A stretch of 12,210 bases of DNA from JBFEUI01 sp041547565. Its GTDB lineage: Bacteria > Pseudomonadota > Gammaproteobacteria > Thiohalomonadales > Thiohalomonadaceae. Of this stretch, positions 1 through 6,164 are shown piece by piece (the stretch's first letter is position 1; every line of letters starts with the position of its first letter). The stretch lies in the NCBI GenBank assembly GCA_041547565.1, contig JBFEUI010000088.1, positions 1 to 12,210 on the forward strand, read 5' to 3'. Below the pieces are notes generated by a model. It was not told the origin of the DNA. It did no database searches and saw only the letters and a list, made by a program, of their open reading frames with translations. Position numbers and translations under genes: made by a program.

Positions 1-2
1 GC

Positions 3-1397
3 AGCTTCAAGGTCTCAAACTCACCTATTGATTTCCAGCAGACAGTCCTTATCGTAAACTATTTTCAATGGTGGTTTGGGGCAGTGGTTGAAAATATCGG
101 CCTGGCTGTACTACCTCTTGTAATTCTCCTTATTCCACTTGTCATTTTAGTCGAACGGTTGCCGGATATTTTAAAATTAAGTATCCCCGGAACTTACTAT
201 TTAGTTCCCGTATGCGCTGTAATACTTACCACTATTGGCTTGCAATATAGCAATGGCTTCTTTGATCGATACCCTTCCTTTTTCCGAATTCCGTCAATGC
301 TTGTGTTTGCCAGCCAAAACCACATTTACGATGGCAAAAGGTCCGAGGTCACTTATTCTGGACCTTTTGCCGAGTCAGCTGAGAAAATCATTCTGATTGT
401 GGATGAAAGTATCCGTGCGGACATTCTGGGGATCAACGCATACCCAAAAGACACGACACCCTATCTTCGCTCTCTGGAAGCAGGTATCGTAAATTTTGGC
501 TTAGCCGCTTCATCGTCAAACTGTAGCCATTACTCCAACCTCATTCTCAGGACGGGTCTGAGAAAAAAGGAGATCCCAGACGTCAATCAAATGACCCTAA
601 AGCAACCCTCGATATGGCAATTTACCAGGAATGCCGGGTTTCACAATATTTACCTGGACGCCCAGAGCGCTGGGGAATGGGCGAACTACCAAAATTTCAT
701 GAATGAACATGAGGCCGCTTCCATCGACAAACTATTGAGAGTTCGCCAGAAGAAGGCCTATGAAAGCGACATAGTTGCCCGTGAACGTTTAATAAGCCTC
801 CTCAAACAACCGGGCAAGACCTTTATTATGCTCAACAAATACGGTCTGCATTTTCCCTATTTTAGAAGCCACCCCGAAGATTATGTTTTTTTCACCCCGG
901 TTCTCGAGTATGGTGAACCAATGAATGACAGGAACAAATCCCTAAACTCTTATATGAATGGAATACGCTGGAGTGTGGATGATTGGTTTAAGGGACTGTT
1001 GTCAGAAAGCGCTGATTTTAAGCGTTACGTCATTATATATACCGGCGATCATGGGCAAAATATTGTCGATGACGGAACACTGTCCACACACTGCAGGCCG
1101 ATGGCAAATCGCTTCGAGGGTATCGTTCCCATGATGATTTTTTCAAACCACAAGGGGATTCTTGACGGGTTCGAGGCAGTTCAGAATGGCAGTTACAATC
1201 AGACAAGTCACTTCCAGGTATTTCCGACACTGCTTAGACTTGCCGGCTACGATGAAGCCTGGGTAAGAAGCAATTACGGCGCATCTTTAAGCGAGCCCCC
1301 CAGTACGCCGCCATTTTTCTTTGTTGGAGACATTCATGGTCGCGGCTCAGTACGAAAGTGGGTTTCAATCATCCCTGAACCTACCCCGAAACATTGA
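3..1397 (+). CDS. Sulfatase-fold phosphoethanolamine transferase-like membrane protein (5' end outside window)
   Basis: The frame is open from base 3 with no stop, so the gene starts left of the window; the GTG at 84 is probably internal. The visible part has hydrophobic, probably membrane-spanning stretches near 84-155 and 192-245, then an extracytoplasmic alkaline-phosphatase/sulfatase-fold domain. Family landmarks are VDESIRAD (about 399-422, metal-binding acidic residues), a Ser/Asn/Cys-rich stretch SSSNCSHYSN (about 510-540) where the family keeps its nucleophilic Thr or Ser, LHFPYF with His at 849-851, DHGQ at 1046-1057, and a later His-Cys-Arg-Pro plus Glu-Gly-Ile-Val-Pro segment. Known relatives (EptA/OpgE/CptA group) move phosphoethanolamine from phospholipid to lipid A, LPS core or glucans in the periplasm. 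The exact acceptor cannot be told from the sequence, and a plain sulfatase is the alternative. Base composition is AT-richer than the downstream operon, which hints at separate ancestry. Confidence 0.8.
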   Translation, partial: SFKVSNSPIDFQQTVLIVNYFQWWFGAVVENIGLAVLPLVILLIPLVILVERLPDILKLSIPGTYYLVPVCAVILTTIGLQYSNGFFDRYPSFFRIPSMLVFASQNHIYDGKRSEVTYSGPFAESAEKIILIVDESIRADILGINAYPKDTTPYLRSLEAGIVNFGLAASSSNCSHYSNLILRTGLRKKEIPDVNQMTLKQPSIWQFTRNAGFHNIYLDAQSAGEWANYQNFMNEHEAASIDKLLRVRQKKAYESDIVARERLISLLKQPGKTFIMLNKYGLHFPYFRSHPEDYVFFTPVLEYGEPMNDRNKSLNSYMNGIRWSVDDWFKGLLSESADFKRYVIIYTGDHGQNIVDDGTLSTHCRPMANRFEGIVPMMIFSNHKGILDGFEAVQNGSYNQTSHFQVFPTLLRLAGYDEAWVRSNYGASLSEPPSTPPFFFVGDIHGRGSVRKWVSIIPEPTPKH

Positions 1398-1505
1398 CAC
1401 CTTGTTTGAAAAATATGTCATTAACGAGTGCGACATGAAAATAAAAAAACACACCTTCTATAATCACCAGATCAAGCATACGACAAAAAGTCAAACGATG
1501 CACAC

Positions 1506-1514
1506 TGGTATAAT
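1506..1514 (+). promoter_or_regulatory. Candidate extended -10 promoter for the methyltransferase gene
   Basis: The sequence TGGTATAAT matches the extended -10 consensus TGnTATAAT exactly. No good -35 box lies 16-18 bases upstream, but extended -10 promoters are known to tolerate that. Transcription would begin near 1521 and give a leader of roughly 120 bases before the ATG at 1643. This is inferred from sequence only. Confidence 0.4.
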
Positions 1515-1546
1515 GGTGATAGTTCAAACTGTTTCCGAGGCACTTG

Positions 1547-1568
1547 TTTTGTTCTGTATAGCACAAAA
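1547..1568. repeat. 22-bp imperfect palindrome, possible operator
   Basis: Six-base arms TTTTGT and ACAAAA flank a ten-base centre; 18 of the 22 positions agree with the reverse complement. It lies about 35 bases downstream of the extended -10 box and 75 bases before the ATG at 1643, a place where a dimeric repressor could bind. Its centre carries TGTATAGCAC (1555-1564), which recurs upstream of the efflux operon at 2617-2626. No regulator family is assigned. Confidence 0.3.
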
Positions 1569-1642
1569 CCCAGCATTACTAGTGCACCCCTTATGTGACG
1601 CGTCAGGCACACACTAAAATCCATTTAGCCTTGGGGAATGAT

Positions 1643-1741
1643 ATGTCAGAAATGACGGTTAATGAATAGGCGGTTCAACCAGTACCCCCTCGCCAGTGGT
1701 TCAGATTAATTGTAGCGTATCTCCTGATACCGCTGATTTTA
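1643..1741 (+). other. Probable native 5' end of the methyltransferase gene, interrupted by an amber codon
   Basis: An ATG at 1643 is preceded by GGGGA (1633-1637) at a suitable distance and is in the same frame as the methyltransferase body. It encodes eight residues, then meets TAG at 1667-1669. After the stop, the frame runs without interruption into the body and encodes PPRQWFRLIVAYLLIPLIL, which looks like a proper N-terminal segment followed by the first membrane helix. No ATG, GTG or TTG occurs between the stop and the TTG at 1742. This suggests that a sense codon (CAG to TAG is one single-base route) was lost, or that the base is a sequencing error. Confidence 0.6.
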
Positions 1742-2362
1742 TTGGTATGTGGCGGAGGCCTCGGCTGGTGGCAGGCGTGGCTCTATTCACTACTGATCAT
1801 GGTCGCAGGTATTGGTGGACGCATGTGGGCTGAACAGCGGCACCCAGGATTAACAGCAGAAAGACAAAATATTGAAAGTATCCAGATCGCAAAGGCCTGG
1901 GATAAAGTGCTTGCTCCACTTATGGCGGTAAGCCTCTCGTTTCCCATGGTCATAGTGGCTGGTCTGGATCATCGCTTCAACTGGTCCCCAGAATTTCCGC
2001 TATGGCTCATCGTAATTGGTTTCATTTTGATCTTGCTCGGGTACGCTTTCGCTGCATGGGCAGTGGCAGAGAACCGCTTTTTTTCCAGCGTGGTGCGCAT
2101 TCAGACGGATCGAGGCCATGTGGTGTGTGACAGTGGCCCATACCGGATTGTTAGGCATCCGGGTTATGCCGGAAATATTCTTGCCCTGTTCGGTATTGTT
2201 CTTGCTCTGGGCTCGGTATGGACACTGATCCCTACTGTGGTGGCATCAATCATCGCGGTGGTTAGAACCGTACTTGAAGACCAGGCTTTACAGGACGAGT
2301 TGCCGGGCTATCTCAACTACGCTCAAAATGTGCGCTATCGGTTGATTACTGAGATTTACTGA
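1742..2362 (+). CDS. Isoprenylcysteine carboxyl methyltransferase (ICMT/PEMT)-family integral membrane protein, probably 5'-disrupted
   Basis: From TTG 1742 this frame gives 206 residues with several hydrophobic helices and the C-terminal hallmarks of the family: RHPGYAGN (from about base 2152), then VRTVLEDQ, ELPGY and VRYRLI near the end. In characterised ICMT/PEMT proteins this region forms the S-adenosylmethionine pocket and methylates a membrane-embedded or lipid-linked substrate. Bacterial members have mostly unknown substrates. The TTG start falls inside the first membrane helix and has no clear ribosome binding site, so it is unlikely to be the natural start. The better start is ATG 1643, which would give 239 codons but is cut by TAG at codon 9. 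The gene is therefore either a recent pseudogene, translated by readthrough or re-initiation, or affected by a base-call error. It stands alone, between the transferase gene and the efflux operon. Confidence 0.72.
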   Translation: MVCGGGLGWWQAWLYSLLIMVAGIGGRMWAEQRHPGLTAERQNIESIQIAKAWDKVLAPLMAVSLSFPMVIVAGLDHRFNWSPEFPLWLIVIGFILILLGYAFAAWAVAENRFFSSVVRIQTDRGHVVCDSGPYRIVRHPGYAGNILALFGIVLALGSVWTLIPTVVASIIAVVRTVLEDQALQDELPGYLNYAQNVRYRLITEIY

Positions 2363-2786
2363 AGGGACACATCTACGCGACTTGATGGGACGGATAGAAC
2401 AGGGTTTACTTTCAATTTTTTCCATTGAGACGAAATGCGGCTTGAGGCTTTTAGTGCTTACTATCTCGTTCCGGTTGAGGATATGAACCGCCACTCGGAC
2501 TGACTGGGTAAAGAGCATCACTTAGCGATGCAGTAAGGAATTTGCACACATGACAATGCCAATATCTGAAGGCAGACATCCACTTTGTTTCTTCACACTT
2601 CCTTGACTATATTGGTTGTATAGCACGTATAGGAAGGATCACTTTTGGATAGACACCGGTATTTGGCGAAATACTGCGACGGAACGACATCATCAAACCC
2701 GGTGTGTCAGACGCTTGGACGGTATGCGGTGCATTGAACACTGGAATGTGTACAAAATAGTAATCAGCAGGGTTTATGGAAGCCAC
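2363..2786. other. Intergenic region and presumed leader of the efflux operon
   Basis: This stretch of 424 bases has no supportable gene. An open frame from 2616 merges into the TolC fusion gene, but its first 57 codons come before the obvious signal peptide and read as non-coding, Trp/His/Arg-rich sequence. The left part holds short inverted repeats (TCAAT/ATTGA around 2412-2430 and GCATC/GATGC around 2514-2530) without T-tracts, so no terminator is called. The right part holds a candidate promoter at 2603-2633, which leaves a leader of about 150 bases. Confidence 0.5.
2603..2633 (+). promoter_or_regulatory. Candidate promoter of the efflux operon with a 19-bp spacer and a dyad
   Basis: TTGACT at 2603-2608 matches the -35 consensus in five of six bases, and TATAGG at 2628-2633 is a -10-like hexamer 19 bases further on. 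An inverted repeat CTATA-N7-TATAG (2607-2623) sits between them. A 19-base spacer containing a dyad is a known property of promoters remodelled by MerR-family activators, though a TetR-type repressor site would look similar. GTATAG is also repeated directly, nine bases apart (2618-2623 and 2627-2632). No regulator gene is present in the window. Confidence 0.4.
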
Positions 2787-5159
2787 ATGATGAAGCAGAT
2801 GGTCATCTTCTTGTTGGCCGCTTTGCTCACTCTTCCGACAGTGGTACAGTCCGCGCGCAAACCGCCGGTAGTGAATGTCGCCATTGTGACTGACGGGCCG
2901 TCGGAGCGCGTGTCGTCGCTACGCGCACTGTTTCTGGAAGAGATGCGCTCGGTCAATCGCGGCGAGTTTGATATCCGGGCACCAGCCGGTCTCCAGCTCG
3001 AAGCTGATCGCACGCTCGATGGCGTGCGCACCGCTCTCAACAAGCTGTACGCTGATACTCGTACTGATCTGGTGGTCACCCTTGGCGTGCTGGGCTCGCA
3101 CGCCGCCGCACAACGCGCCAATCTGCCAAAGCCCACTGTGGCACCGCTGATCACCAACCACGGGCTTCAGAATCTCCCATACAGCAACGGTGCCAGCGGC
3201 AAACATAATCTGAGTTATGTGAGTCTGGACGTAGACATTCGCCGAGATCTCACGGCATTTCGCGAGCTCGTGCCGTTCAAACGGCTAGCACTCATGCTCG
3301 ATGCAGCTATTGCAGAAGCGATCCCCGGCCTCCGAAACGAAGTCACCCGTGTCGCGCGCGAGCTCGGTATATCGATCACGCCGGTATTGGGAGCGAAAGA
3401 TGCGCGCGCCATATTAGAAGACCTTCCAGAGGATACACAGGCCGTATACGTTGGTCCGCTGCCGGCCCTGCCTCCGGGAGAGTTTCGGCGGCTTGTCTCG
3501 GGCCTCATCATGCGAGGCCTGCCAAGTTTTGCCTTCGAGGGAAAACTCGATGTGGAGCGTGGCCTTTTGGTCGGAATCGCGCCGGCTGTGCAAATGGACA
3601 GGCTGTCCCGCCGCGTGGCACTCAATGTGAGGCGCATCCTGCTCGGGGAGGAGGCGGCCACCCTACCCGTGGCGTTCGCACGGGCGGGAGGATTGACCAT
3701 CAACATGCGTACCGCTCGAGCAATCGGTTTCTCACCCACATGGCAATTGCTGACCCATGCTGAACTCCTGAACGAGGAGCCGGAACCGGATAGCGAGCCG
3801 CTAACGCTCGCAAATGCTGTTCGTAATGCGTTGGAACTTAACCTCGAACTACGCATTACTCAGTCGAACGTTGCCGCCGGGAAGGAAGATATCCGACAAG
3901 CCCGTTCCGCTCTGCTGCCCCAGATTGAACTTAGCGGGCGTAGTATCATGATCGATAAAGATGATGCCACTGCAACTCCCGGCCGAGCTGAGCGTACTAC
4001 CAGTGGATCGATCACGCTCGATCAGACTCTTTACTCTGAACCTGCCTGGGCCAATCTTGATGTCCAAAAACAGTTACAGGCCGTGCGTGAATTCAACAGC
4101 GAACGGGTACGCTTAGACATCGTACTTGAGACCACCCAGACATACCTTGACCTGCTACGCGCCAAAACCAATGCACGTATTCACAAGGACAACCTACGTC
4201 TGTCACGCTCGAATCTTGAGCTGGCGCGGACACGGCGGCGGATCGGCACCGCGGGACCGAGCGAAGTCTATCGCTGGGAAAGCGAGATTGCCAATGCCAA
4301 GCGCGCCGTGGTCGAAGCGGAGGCACAGACACGGGTAGCTGAAATTGCACTCAATCAGCTGTTACACCTGCCGCTCGAGAATGTGATCGCTACCGCTGAA
4401 TTCAACCTTGATGAACCGGTTCTTATCACAAGCCAACAGCGCCTCTTCGAGCTGATCGACAATCCCGCGAGCTTCCGCGTCTTACGCGACTTCATTGTGC
4501 AGGACGCATTCGCTGCCGTACCCGAGTTGCGCCAGCTCGATGCCCGTATCAAAGCACAAGAGCGAACCCTCGAATCGGCACGCAATGCCTACTGGCAGCC
4601 GACAGTGAGCCTGCGTGCCGGCCGCACCGAGACCTTCTCGCGCGACGGGGCGCTTGGCGCCCCCCTGCCTGGTGTGGATGACACTGAAAATACCGTCTCC
4701 CTTCAATTGTCGTGGCCGCTGTTTACCAGTGGTGCACGCAATTCCAGGAAGGTCAAGGCTTACGAGGTGTTGACCGGGCTGCAGATTCAACGGCAGGCCA
4801 TGGCAGAACAAGTCGAGCAGCGCGTTCGCGCAGCCCTGCACATAACGCGTGGTGCTTATACAGCGATCAGGTTGTCGCGCGAGGCAGCCGACGCTGCCGA
4901 GAGCAATTTTGTCGTGGTGCGCGACGAGTACTCGCGTGGCACGGTTTCGATCCTGGACCTGTTGGATGCGCAAAACGCTTCGCTGGTGTCAGACCTTCGC
5001 GCAGACACCGCAGTGTATGATTTTGTACTTGCCTTGATGGAGGTCGAACGTGCTGCTGCACGCTTCGATTTCTTCCTAACGCAGAAAGACCAGACCGATT
5101 GGTTCGAACGGCTGGACCGCTATTTGGTCTCGCACGACATGCCGGAACAGCAACACTGA
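2787..5159 (+). CDS. Fusion of a periplasmic ABC substrate-binding-like domain with a TolC-family outer-membrane efflux protein
   Basis: Start chosen at ATG 2787; ATG 2790 is equally plausible, with GGAAG at 2778-2782 seven bases before it. Either start puts a signal peptide first (hydrophobic core VIFLLAALLTLPTVV, likely cleaved near residue 23, with no lipobox Cys). Residues ~28-330 resemble the ABC_sub_bind/TrpX-type periplasmic binding family: a VNVAIVTDGP opening strand, TDLVVTLG, repeated alpha/beta units, and the family-like ending LTINMRTARAIGFSP (about 303-318) followed by LLTHAELL. Residues ~336-770 are a full-length outer-membrane efflux protein: LTLANAVRNALELN at the start, long helical repeats with QTYLDLLRA, and a second repeat with QLSWPLFTSGARN and GTVSILDLLDAQN. 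TolC-type trimers form a duct across the outer membrane and periplasm. The 790-residue length fits the sum of the two domains, and a stop-free frame spans the junction. It is first in a four-gene operon, 15 bases before the adaptor gene. The role of the binding-like domain is inferred only; it may present cargo, gate or sense. Confidence 0.85.
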   Translation: MMKQMVIFLLAALLTLPTVVQSARKPPVVNVAIVTDGPSERVSSLRALFLEEMRSVNRGEFDIRAPAGLQLEADRTLDGVRTALNKLYADTRTDLVVTLGVLGSHAAAQRANLPKPTVAPLITNHGLQNLPYSNGASGKHNLSYVSLDVDIRRDLTAFRELVPFKRLALMLDAAIAEAIPGLRNEVTRVARELGISITPVLGAKDARAILEDLPEDTQAVYVGPLPALPPGEFRRLVSGLIMRGLPSFAFEGKLDVERGLLVGIAPAVQMDRLSRRVALNVRRILLGEEAATLPVAFARAGGLTINMRTARAIGFSPTWQLLTHAELLNEEPEPDSEPLTLANAVRNALELNLELRITQSNVAAGKEDIRQARSALLPQIELSGRSIMIDKDDATATPGRAERTTSGSITLDQTLYSEPAWANLDVQKQLQAVREFNSERVRLDIVLETTQTYLDLLRAKTNARIHKDNLRLSRSNLELARTRRRIGTAGPSEVYRWESEIANAKRAVVEAEAQTRVAEIALNQLLHLPLENVIATAEFNLDEPVLITSQQRLFELIDNPASFRVLRDFIVQDAFAAVPELRQLDARIKAQERTLESARNAYWQPTVSLRAGRTETFSRDGALGAPLPGVDDTENTVSLQLSWPLFTSGARNSRKVKAYEVLTGLQIQRQAMAEQVEQRVRAALHITRGAYTAIRLSREAADAAESNFVVVRDEYSRGTVSILDLLDAQNASLVSDLRADTAVYDFVLALMEVERAAARFDFFLTQKDQTDWFERLDRYLVSHDMPEQQH

Positions 5160-5161
5160 CC

Positions 5162-5167
5162 AGGAGG
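5162..5167 (+). promoter_or_regulatory. Ribosome binding site for the adaptor gene
   Basis: A perfect AGGAGG lies seven bases before the GTG at 5175, and this fixes that unusual start codon. Confidence 0.8.
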
Positions 5168-5174
5168 GCCAACG

Positions 5175-6164
5175 GTGCTCGAGATCAACAAAAAGAAAAA
5201 GACAATCATCGGCCTGGCAGTGATAGCGGCGGTACTCGTTGTATTCGCCTTGCAACTCCTGCAGAAACCCGTACTACCGGAAGGCATCGCCTCCGGCAAC
5301 GGCCGCCTGGAAGGAACCGAGGTCGATATCACTACCAAGTTACCGGGCCGTTTGGCCGAGGTGAATGTCAAGGAGGGCGACAATGTAGTGACAGGCCAAA
5401 CACTGGCCCGCATGGACGTGCGCGAGCTCGAAGCCGAGTTGCACCAGGCGCAGGCACAGGTCACACAGACGCAGAAGCAGCGCATTGCTGCTGCGGCGGT
5501 CATTACCCAGCGCAATAGCGAGGTGAGCTTGGCAGAGAAGAATCTGACACGCTCGCGCGAACTCTATGAAAACCAGAATATTCCCATTGAACAGCTGCAA
5601 CGCAACGAGACAGCCGTGCAGACGGCACAGGCCGCATTGGCCGCGGCACAGGCAGAACTGGCGCTGGCGGAGGCGGCCATTGACGCGGCACAGGCTCGTG
5701 TCGCGTCGGTGAACACCCGCATCGATGACAGCACGCTCAAGACCCCACTGGCCGGGCGGGTTCTGTACCGTCTGGCGGAACCGGGGGAGGTGCTGCCGGC
5801 CGGCGGTAAGGTGTTCACGGTGCTTAACCTGACTGACGCTTATATGACCATCTTCCTGCCGACGCAGCAGGCCGGCCGGCTGCGCATCGGTGACGAAGCT
5901 CGCATCGTATTCGACGCCATTCCCGAGTACGTCATCCCGGCGTCGGTTACATTCGTCTCACCTGAGGCACAATTCACCCCGAAAGAGGTTGAGACCCGAA
6001 CCGAACGCGAGAAGCTCATGTTCCGCGTCAAGGTGCGCATCGACCCTGAACTGCTGGCAAAACACAGCACCATTATGAAGACCGGTGTACCGGGTATGGC
6101 CTATGTTCGGCTCGGCGCTGATGTCGCCTGGCCCGAAGACCTGCAGGTCAAGCTGCCGCAATGA
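5175..6164 (+). CDS. yhiI: HlyD/YhiI-type periplasmic adaptor (membrane fusion protein)
   Basis: A 329-residue protein starting at GTG. It has a lysine-rich cytoplasmic tip (NKKKK), one N-terminal membrane anchor (about residues 11-29), a biotinyl/lipoyl-like half (GRLEGTEVDITTKLPGRL followed by VKEGDNVVTGQTLARMD), and a long Ala/Gln-rich coiled-coil hairpin (about 75-180). The second lipoyl half follows (LKTPLAGRVLYRLAEPGEV), then a beta-barrel region. Adaptors of this family link an inner-membrane transporter to a TolC duct. E. coli YhiI, encoded beside rbbA and yhhJ, is the closest named relative by order and type. The gene follows the TolC fusion by 15 bases, and its stop overlaps the start of the ATPase gene (ATGA), so translational coupling is likely. 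The symbol is given by family and context rather than by proven orthology. Confidence 0.85.
   Translation: MLEINKKKKTIIGLAVIAAVLVVFALQLLQKPVLPEGIASGNGRLEGTEVDITTKLPGRLAEVNVKEGDNVVTGQTLARMDVRELEAELHQAQAQVTQTQKQRIAAAAVITQRNSEVSLAEKNLTRSRELYENQNIPIEQLQRNETAVQTAQAALAAAQAELALAEAAIDAAQARVASVNTRIDDSTLKTPLAGRVLYRLAEPGEVLPAGGKVFTVLNLTDAYMTIFLPTQQAGRLRIGDEARIVFDAIPEYVIPASVTFVSPEAQFTPKEVETRTEREKLMFRVKVRIDPELLAKHSTIMKTGVPGMAYVRLGADVAWPEDLQVKLPQ

Larger units (their letters stand above)
1398..1642. other. AT-rich intergenic region upstream of the methyltransferase gene
   Basis: This gap of about 245 bases holds no convincing gene. A frame continuing over 1321-1617 overlaps the end of the transferase gene, lacks a ribosome binding site and has no recognisable domain. 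Two perfect TATAAT hexamers occur (1459-1464 and 1509-1514), together with a 7-bp inverted repeat (ATCACCA at 1463-1469 and TGGTGAT at 1514-1520) and a 22-bp imperfect palindrome at 1547-1568. No hairpin with a T-tract that would end the upstream transcript was seen. Confidence 0.5.

Noticed and set aside
1558..1577. LexA-like box (CTG...CAG) near the palindrome
   Set aside because: The CTG and CAG are 14 bases apart instead of the ten of the known gammaproteobacterial LexA site, and the centre is not an AT alternation.
1321..1617. Open frame of 98 codons overlapping the end of the transferase gene
   Set aside because: It overlaps the 3' end of a well-supported gene, has no ribosome binding site and shows no domain. 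The part beyond 1397 coincides with promoter-like sequence.
2616..2786. Upstream in-frame extension of the TolC fusion gene from TTG 2616
   Set aside because: It would bury the signal peptide 57 residues inside the protein and would start within the candidate promoter. The extension has no recognisable features.
3215..3856. Antisense frame of 213 codons within the fusion gene
   Set aside because: It is Ser/Arg-rich low-complexity translation opposite a gene with clear domain content, typical of a shadow frame.
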